DNA of 10,106 nucleotides. It comes from CALAED01 sp937891035 (lineage in GTDB: Bacteria; Actinomycetota; Actinomycetes; Streptosporangiales; Streptosporangiaceae). The notes under the pieces were generated by a model, which was not told the origin of the DNA, did no database searches, and worked only from the letters and a program-made list of their open reading frames with translations. This document shows positions 5,999-10,106 of the stretch, piece after piece (within the stretch, counting starts at the first letter, position 1; each line of letters starts with the position of its first letter). Both the position numbers and the translations under genes were made by a program. The DNA is taken from assembly GCA_035642125.1 (NCBI GenBank), contig DASQSZ010000068.1, forward strand, positions 1 through 10,106. Direction: 5' to 3'.

Positions 5999-6029
5999 TA
6001 TATAACCAGATTAGCATATTGAGGGTCAA
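5999..6029 (-). promoter_or_regulatory. Promoter of the arsR-SRPBCC operon, likely leaderless
   Basis: On the - strand, TTGACC (6029-6024), a 19-nt spacer and TATATA (6004-5999). Six bases separate the -10 from the GTG start at 5992. The segment is very A/T-rich for this genome and contains repeated ATAT strings on both sides of the spacer, a possible ArsR operator overlapping the promoter. Confidence 0.5.
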
Positions 6030-6097
6030 CAACCTTGGTGAACCGGTGCGGTGGCCGCGGCGTATCTAACAATGACTGTCCCTTGCCAAACCCGGGG

Positions 6098-6151
6098 GGC
6101 GTGTTGGATGACCGGGCCTTCCCCCCTGCCCAGAGGGTCATCCAACACGCC
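6098..6151 (-). terminator. Perfect 16-bp inverted repeat, terminator of the liv operon
   Basis: GGCGTGTTGGATGACC (6098-6113) pairs without mismatch with GGTCATCCAACACGCC (6136-6151); inside, GGGC (6114-6117) can pair with GCCC (6128-6131). It lies 46 nt past the stop of the binding-protein gene on the - strand and before the next promoter. A U-tract is absent. Terminator is the simplest reading; the long, less GC-dense stem could also mark a small mobile or regulatory repeat. Confidence 0.65.
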
Positions 6152-6197
6152 TGGGGCGCCCACCTCTCGGCGCGAAGAAGCCGGCCGCGAGTAAAGC

Positions 6198-7415
6198 TCA
6201 GGTCGGCAGCGACCCCCACTGCTTTTCTTGCCACTCGGTCGGGACGAACTTGCCGTCCCTGACCTCGAACACCGCGATGTTCTCCATCACGGCGCCCTCG
6301 TGGTTGGTCGGCGTGTAGGTGTATCTGCCGTTCGGCGTCAGCAGGGACAGGTTGTTGAGCGCGTCCGTGATGGCCGCGGAGGTGAGCTTCGGCGCCTTTT
6401 TCATCGCCGCGTACAGCAACTGGGCGCCGCTGGCCGCGTCGCAGGTGAACTGCGCCACCGGTACGTTGTACTTGCGCCGCACGCCGTCGGCCAGCTGCTG
6501 GTAGACGTTCTTGAGCGGCCCCGCCGGCATGTAGTCGCCGAGGTTGGTGGCGTAGCCGTTCATCACCACGCCATCGGCGGCCTTGCCCGCCGGCTCGGTG
6601 TAGAGGCTGGACGCCTGCGCACCGGTCATGACCAGCCTGACATTGCCGAGCTTGGCCGCGGCGAACTGCTTCGTCATGATCACGGCCGCCGGGCCGGCGA
6701 CCCACAGGAACAGCGCCTGGGCGCCGGAGCTGCGCACCTTGGCGAGCACGGTGGTGAAGTCCGTGGCCGTTGTCTGGATCGGCACCGAGGCCACGACGCT
6801 CATGCCGTAGTCCTTGGCGTACCTGTTGACGTCCGCGTTCCCGTCCTTGTGGAAGGTGTCGTCCGCCGCGTACACGACGGCCACCTTCGTGATGCCCTCG
6901 CTTTGCATCCACTGCATGTCGCGTTTGGCCCACAGCGTGCTGGTCGGCGGCAACGAGAACAGGTGCCTCTTGACGGGCTGGACGAGCTGCCTGCTGGGCG
7001 CCAGGGACAGGTACGGGATGCCGGCACGCTCGGCGAGCGGGCCCACGGCGATGGCGGCGTTGGCGTTGGACGAGCCAAGGACGCCGACGACCTTCTGGGA
7101 CAGCAGCTGGTTGAAGGCGACAACGGACTGGCTCGGTTCCGTCCTGTCGTCCTTGACAATCAAGTTGATCTTGTGACCGTTGATCCCGCCGGCCGCGTTG
7201 ATCTGCTCGGTCACGACCGTCGCGCCCTGCCGGTCGCCGGCGCCGAGCGCGGCGTACTGTCCGGTCAGCGGAGTGATCAGGCCGACGTTGATCGGTTCTC
7301 CCGGCTTGAGCTCCGCCTGCGACGGTGCCGATCTCGTCGAGCCCGAGTCGCCACCGCCGCACGCCGTCGCCATCAAAGTCGCGGCCGTCACCATCGCGAG
7401 CGCTGTTCGTCGCAT
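6198..7415 (-). CDS. Branched-chain amino acid-type ABC binding lipoprotein
   Basis: A 405-residue substrate-binding protein of the LivJ/Peripla_BP_6 class (HAAT importers for branched-chain amino acids, amides, urea or aromatic acids). The N-terminus (MRRTALAMVTAATLMATAC) is a lipoprotein signal with Cys19; the lipobox ATAC is slightly off consensus. The mature protein opens with the family hallmark INVGLITPLTGQYAALG, followed by GATVVTEQINAAGGINGHKINLIVKDD, VVGVLGSSNANAAIAVGPLAERAGIPYLSLAPS (ligand pocket of lobe 1) and KVAVVYAADDTFHKDGN of lobe 2. AGGAG (7421-7425) lies five bases before ATG 7415. It is the last gene of the livH-livM-binding protein operon, 69 nt after livM, with no separate promoter seen in that gap. 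Exact ligand unknown. Confidence 0.92.
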   Translation of the reverse strand: MRRTALAMVTAATLMATACGGGDSGSTRSAPSQAELKPGEPINVGLITPLTGQYAALGAGDRQGATVVTEQINAAGGINGHKINLIVKDDRTEPSQSVVAFNQLLSQKVVGVLGSSNANAAIAVGPLAERAGIPYLSLAPSRQLVQPVKRHLFSLPPTSTLWAKRDMQWMQSEGITKVAVVYAADDTFHKDGNADVNRYAKDYGMSVVASVPIQTTATDFTTVLAKVRSSGAQALFLWVAGPAAVIMTKQFAAAKLGNVRLVMTGAQASSLYTEPAGKAADGVVMNGYATNLGDYMPAGPLKNVYQQLADGVRRKYNVPVAQFTCDAASGAQLLYAAMKKAPKLTSAAITDALNNLSLLTPNGRYTYTPTNHEGAVMENIAVFEVRDGKFVPTEWQEKQWGSLPT

Positions 7416-7484
7416 TGGAGCTCCTCTTACAGAAAGATGTTTCGAGACTCCCCCGAGACGTTGTTCGCTGTGTTCCTCATCGCC

Positions 7485-8582
7485 TCACCCTCGGCCCGGC
7501 ATCGACGCCGCGCCGCGCCGCAGCAGCGCACCGATCGTGGGGACGACGCCCTTGGGCATCGCCAGCACGATGATGATCAGGAGCACGGCGTAGGCGGCAT
7601 AGTTCGACACGACCGCCGTGTGCTCCGGCAGGCCCGGCCGCGTGGCCAGGTCGTTCAAACCCTGGATGAGCAGAGTGACGATCGCCGACCCGACCACCGG
7701 GCCGGTGATCGTGCCGAGGCCGCCCACCACGGCGATCACCACGAACTGCAACGACAACTGCACCGAGAACACCGCCGGCGAGATGGACGCGATGAAGAAG
7801 GCGTAGATGGCGCCGGCCAGCCCGGCGAACGCGGCGGAGAGCGCGAAGACGACGAGCTTGTAGCGGCCGACGTCGACCCCGGACGATTCCGCCGCCACCT
7901 CGCTGGTCGCCAGCGCCCGCAGCCCGCGCCCCGGGCGGGAGGTGATGATGTTGTGCGAGATCAGCATCACGAGGACCACGGCGAGCCAGGTCACCCACGC
8001 GTACGACTGGAAGCTGAGGAACTGCAGCGAGCCGATGCCGAGCGGCGGGATGTCCTGCAGCCCGATCGCGCCGCCGAGGAAGTCCTGCTGCCCGGCGACG
8101 GCGACGAAGATGAGCAGGAAGGCAAGGGTGGCGAAGGCCAGGTAGTGGCCGCGCAGCCGCAACAGCGGGATCCCGACGACGGCGGCGACGGCGAACGCGC
8201 ACACCGGCGCCGCGGCCAGCCCGAGCAGCGGCGGCAGATCGTGCAAGGACATCACGGCGGCCGTGTACGCGCCGACCGCGTAGAACGCCATCTGGCCGAG
8301 CGACACCTGCCCGGCATAGCCCATCAGCAGCGACACGCCCGTCGCCACGATCGCGTACAGACCCAGGAGGATGTAGACGGTGAGCTGAGCCCGGTTCAAG
8401 AACAGTGGCAGCATGGCGGTCACGACGCCGCTGATCACCAACGCCGCGCCCCGCGGCGTCATCACTTGGCGCACCACCGCATTCCGTCCCCCGCCGCGTG
8501 TCGGGGCGGCTTCCTTCGTGCCGCTCGTGCCGCTCGTGCCGCTCGTACCGTTAGTGCCGTTAGTGCCGTTAGTGCCGCTCAT
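7485..8582 (-). CDS. livM: Branched-chain amino acid-type ABC permease LivM
   Basis: A 365-residue permease of the BPD_transp_2 family. The start ATG 8582 overlaps the livH stop by four bases (ATGA). Residues 2-22 are seven (Ser/Asn)-Gly-Thr triplets, an unusual low-complexity cytoplasmic tail, followed by a basic stretch and then about eight to ten hydrophobic spans. Family signatures: GYAGQVSLGQMAFYAVGAY (88-106), RLRGHYLAFATLAF (142-155), the ATPase-contacting loop SRPGRGLRALATSEVAAESSG (about 215-235), AFAGLAGAIYAF and VVGGLGTITGPVVGS near the end. No ATP-binding domain is fused at the C-terminus, although LivM-LivG fusions exist in this family. It pairs with LivH to form the membrane channel. 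Confidence 0.92.
   Translation of the reverse strand: MSGTNGTNGTNGTSGTSGTSGTKEAAPTRGGGRNAVVRQVMTPRGAALVISGVVTAMLPLFLNRAQLTVYILLGLYAIVATGVSLLMGYAGQVSLGQMAFYAVGAYTAAVMSLHDLPPLLGLAAAPVCAFAVAAVVGIPLLRLRGHYLAFATLAFLLIFVAVAGQQDFLGGAIGLQDIPPLGIGSLQFLSFQSYAWVTWLAVVLVMLISHNIITSRPGRGLRALATSEVAAESSGVDVGRYKLVVFALSAAFAGLAGAIYAFFIASISPAVFSVQLSLQFVVIAVVGGLGTITGPVVGSAIVTLLIQGLNDLATRPGLPEHTAVVSNYAAYAVLLIIIVLAMPKGVVPTIGALLRRGAASMPGRG
8517..8579 (-). repeat. 9-bp coding tandem repeat, seven copies
   Basis: Seven in-frame 9-bp units (AGC/AAC-GGC-ACT/ACG) directly after the livM start codon encode seven (S/N)GT triplets. Blocks of identical units (AAC-GGC-ACT twice, AGC-GGC-ACG three times) point to recent slippage or unequal exchange. 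Copy number could vary between strains without breaking the frame. Confidence 0.85.
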
Positions 8583-9439
8583 ACCGCCTCCTCGGTCACG
8601 GCGGTACGGCGGCCGGCCTGCCACACCATGATCACAAGCATCACCACAAGCGCCGCTGCGATCTGGTATTGGGTGTTCACGTAGCCGCCGATCAGCGCCT
8701 CGGCGAGGCCGAGGATCAGGCCGCCGATCAGCGTGGCCGTGATGCGGACCAGGCCGCCGAAGACCGCGGCGGCGAAGCCGTACACCGCGAACGACACGTC
8801 CGAGTCGAACGTCACCGCGCGCAGCGGGGTCAGCAGCACCCCGGCGATGCCGCCGAGCAACCCGCCGAGGGTGAAGGCGAGCAGGCCCATCCGTGTGACG
8901 TTGATGCCGACGAGCCGCGCGGCGTACGGGTTGGCGAAGCACGCCGTGAGCGCCTTGCCCACGTACGTACGGCCGAAGAAGGCGATGAGCGCGGCGAAGA
9001 TGACGAGCGTCGCGGCGATCACGACGAAGAACTGCGTCTGCAGGTGGGCACCGGCGATCACCACCGACCCGCTCACCATGCCGAACGATCGTGGCTGGTC
9101 GCCGAAGATGAGGATCTCCACGGCGTAGGCCGCGATGCCGAGGCCGAGAGTGACCAGCAGCGAGGTCATCACCGGCGTGCCCGGCCGGCCGATCGCGACG
9201 ACGCCGACGAGCAGCCCGGCCAGACCGGCGATGAGCACCGCCAGCGCCTCGGCGAGTCCGTGCGGCAGGCCGTGGCCGAGGAACGAACTCGCGGTCATCC
9301 CGGCCACGACGGCGAACGCACCTTGGGCAAAATTGACTACGCCCGTCACGCGATGTATCGCCACGAACCCGCATCCGAGGAGCGCGAACGAGCACCCGAG
9401 CGCCAGCCCCGAGAACACGTAGGTCACGAAGTTGCTCAT
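8579..9439 (-). CDS. livH: Branched-chain amino acid-type ABC permease LivH
   Basis: A 286-residue permease, normal length for LivH. Signatures: GLALGCSFALLGCGFVAIHRVTGVVNFAQGAF at the N-terminus, with the NFAQG motif at 36-40, then about eight hydrophobic spans, the cytoplasmic ATPase-contact loop GRTYVGKALTACFANPYAARLVGINVTRM (about 156-184), and the glycine-rich FTLGGLLGGIAGVLL and AAVFGGLVRITATLIGGLILGLAEAL helices. Start ATG 9439 is preceded by GGAG (9449-9452) nine bases upstream. It is the first gene of the operon and overlaps livM by ATGA. The promoter lies about 90-120 nt upstream. Order H-M-binding protein is permuted from the common J-H-M-G-F order and no ATPase gene accompanies it. 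Confidence 0.92.
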   Translation of the reverse strand: MSNFVTYVFSGLALGCSFALLGCGFVAIHRVTGVVNFAQGAFAVVAGMTASSFLGHGLPHGLAEALAVLIAGLAGLLVGVVAIGRPGTPVMTSLLVTLGLGIAAYAVEILIFGDQPRSFGMVSGSVVIAGAHLQTQFFVVIAATLVIFAALIAFFGRTYVGKALTACFANPYAARLVGINVTRMGLLAFTLGGLLGGIAGVLLTPLRAVTFDSDVSFAVYGFAAAVFGGLVRITATLIGGLILGLAEALIGGYVNTQYQIAAALVVMLVIMVWQAGRRTAVTEEAV

Positions 9440-9532
9440 CGTGCGCAGCTCCTAGGCGCGTGCTCCGCGCAGCAGGCACACACCGGTCGCGACCTGGGGG
9501 CGGGGGATCAGCGAAGCAGAGCGTGACACTTT

Positions 9533-9560
9533 ATGCTACACCCGCTGCTTGTAACGTCAA
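9533..9560 (-). promoter_or_regulatory. Sigma-70-like promoter of the liv operon
   Basis: On the - strand TTGACG (9560-9555), a 16-nt spacer and TAGCAT (9538-9533). Five of six bases match the -35 consensus and four of six the -10. Transcription would start near 9526, giving a leader of about 87 nt before livH. Confidence 0.55.
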
Positions 9561-9562
9561 GC
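9547..9562. promoter_or_regulatory. Candidate operator GCTTG-N6-CAAGC over the -35
   Basis: A perfect 5-bp inverted repeat with a 6-nt centre overlaps the -35 box of the liv promoter and part of its spacer, a position where a bound regulator would block RNA polymerase. Short, so chance is possible. Confidence 0.35.
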
Positions 9563-9678
9563 ATTCTCTCCGCCGGTCGTCCGTGGGACGAAAGAAGCTC
9601 ATGGTAATGGTGTGATGACCGCCGCGCTGTGAGCGATGATGGGACGCGGACCTGTCCCCCCGCTGTCAGGACATAGGC

Positions 9679-10106
9679 GTGAGCAACGAGATCCATTCGT
9701 CCGGAAATGGGCGTATTCGTCGCGGCTTCGACTGGACCGTACGGCGGCATCCGAGCGTTGCGGCCGGCGTCGCGGGCGCGGCGATCACCCTGGCCGGCGC
9801 CTACGTCGCGGTGCACGCCGACGACGGCGGCGAGAACGTGGCCGCGACGCGACGACCGCCCGCCGCCGGCGCGGCACCCGCCGTACCGCCGAGCGGCGGC
9901 GACGCCAAGCCGACGCCCCCCGCGCCGGGTGCCGAGTCCCGTCCCACATCGCCTCGCCGACTATGGCCCGAATCGCCGCCTCGATCAGGCCCCGGTGCAC
10001 CGCCCGGAATCCCGCATTCGCCGCTGTCCCGCGCGGGCGTCGGCTCCGGCGCCGGCGGGGACGAGGGGGACGAGGGGGAGGAGGCGTCCGGGCCGGTACG
10101 GCGGCC
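9679..10106 (+). CDS. Unrecognised single-span protein, N-terminal part
   Basis: An open frame of 142 codons with no stop before the right edge. GTG 9679 is preceded by AGGA (9668-9671), seven bases upstream. The protein starts with a basic cytoplasmic segment (IRRGFDWTVRR), one hydrophobic stretch (residues about 26-46, SVAAGVAGAAITLAGAYVAV), then a long Pro/Ala/Gly/Arg-rich low-complexity region with an acidic patch (DEGDEGEE) near the edge. The hydrophobic stretch could be a membrane anchor or, with VHA-DD, a signal peptide cleaved around residue 47; either way the rest should be outside the cell. It is divergent from the liv operon across 239 nt. No family is recognised; in actinomycetes such Pro-rich linkers often precede an extracellular domain, which would be off the edge. 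High G/C at third positions supports coding. Confidence 0.65.
   Translation, partial: MSNEIHSSGNGRIRRGFDWTVRRHPSVAAGVAGAAITLAGAYVAVHADDGGENVAATRRPPAAGAAPAVPPSGGDAKPTPPAPGAESRPTSPRRLWPESPPRSGPGAPPGIPHSPLSRAGVGSGAGGDEGDEGEEASGPVRR

Noticed and set aside
6098..6151. Insertion sequence or MITE ends
   Set aside because: No transposase, no flanking direct repeats seen, and the arms are only 22 nt apart; a hairpin terminator explains the structure more simply.
7416..7484. Terminator or promoter between livM and the binding-protein gene
   Set aside because: Only weak repeats (GTCTC direct repeat, CTC-GGGG-GAG) are visible; no stable stem or clear -35/-10 pair, so the genes are taken as one operon.
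6228..8684. 818-codon open frame on the + strand
   Set aside because: It is the complement of the binding protein and livM genes; its product is Arg/Gly/Asp/His-rich low complexity without membrane or family motifs, typical of antisense frames in GC-rich DNA.
7485..9479. 664-codon reading of livM extended through livH
   Set aside because: The added N-terminal part is an out-of-frame translation of livH. The true livM start is ATG 8582, overlapping the livH stop.
9560..9678. Promoter for the + strand gene at 9679
   Set aside because: No pair of -35/-10 elements stands out; GTCC-GTG-GGAC (9578-9588 region) is too short to call.

Overview
The window is very GC-rich, with G/C-dominated third codon positions, GTG starts, ATGA gene overlaps and terminators without U-tracts. 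This fits a high-GC actinomycete. The family make-up (a stand-alone actin-like rod-shape protein, two lipoprotein-dependent ABC importers without ATPase genes) would suit a Streptosporangiales/Streptomyces-type genome, but I cannot name a genus from the sequence alone.

Layout: (1) bases 3-356, + strand, the C-terminal end of an MreB/Mbl-type actin homologue. (2) 520-1197, - strand, an endonuclease III-type DNA glycosylase/lyase with complete HhH, catalytic Lys/Asp and 4Fe-4S cysteines. A hairpin lies between these converging genes. (3) 1198-1653, a regulatory stretch with GAAA/TTTC palindromes and a longer inverted repeat. (4) 1654-4855, + strand, a three-gene sugar-type ABC import operon: lipoprotein, two MalF/MalG-type permeases and a possible 13-codon leader ORF ahead of the first permease. 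It ends in an 11-bp-stem hairpin. (5) 4856-5114, a convergent intergenic stretch with two hairpins and a run of GCGTGCC-like motifs about every 14 nt. (6) 5115-5992, - strand, an ArsR-type repressor gene overlapping an SRPBCC/AHSA1 gene; the repressor mRNA looks leaderless. (7) 6098-6151, a perfect 16-bp inverted repeat, the likely terminator of the next operon. (8) 6198-9439, - strand, livH-livM-substrate-binding lipoprotein of the branched-chain amino acid (HAAT) class, with a good sigma-70-like promoter near 9533-9560. (9) 9679 to the right edge, + strand, the N-terminal part of an unrecognised single-membrane-span protein with a Pro/Ala/Gly-rich exported region.

The two importers dominate the window. 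The sugar system lacks its own ATPase, as is common in actinomycetes that share one MsiK-type ATPase. The branched-chain-type system also lacks LivG/LivF, which is less usual. I did not find a convincing new multi-gene system. The most unusual items are small ones: the coupled mini-ORF, a coding 9-bp tandem repeat at the LivM N-terminus, the 14-nt periodic intergenic motif, the candidate operators and the ATPase-less liv operon.
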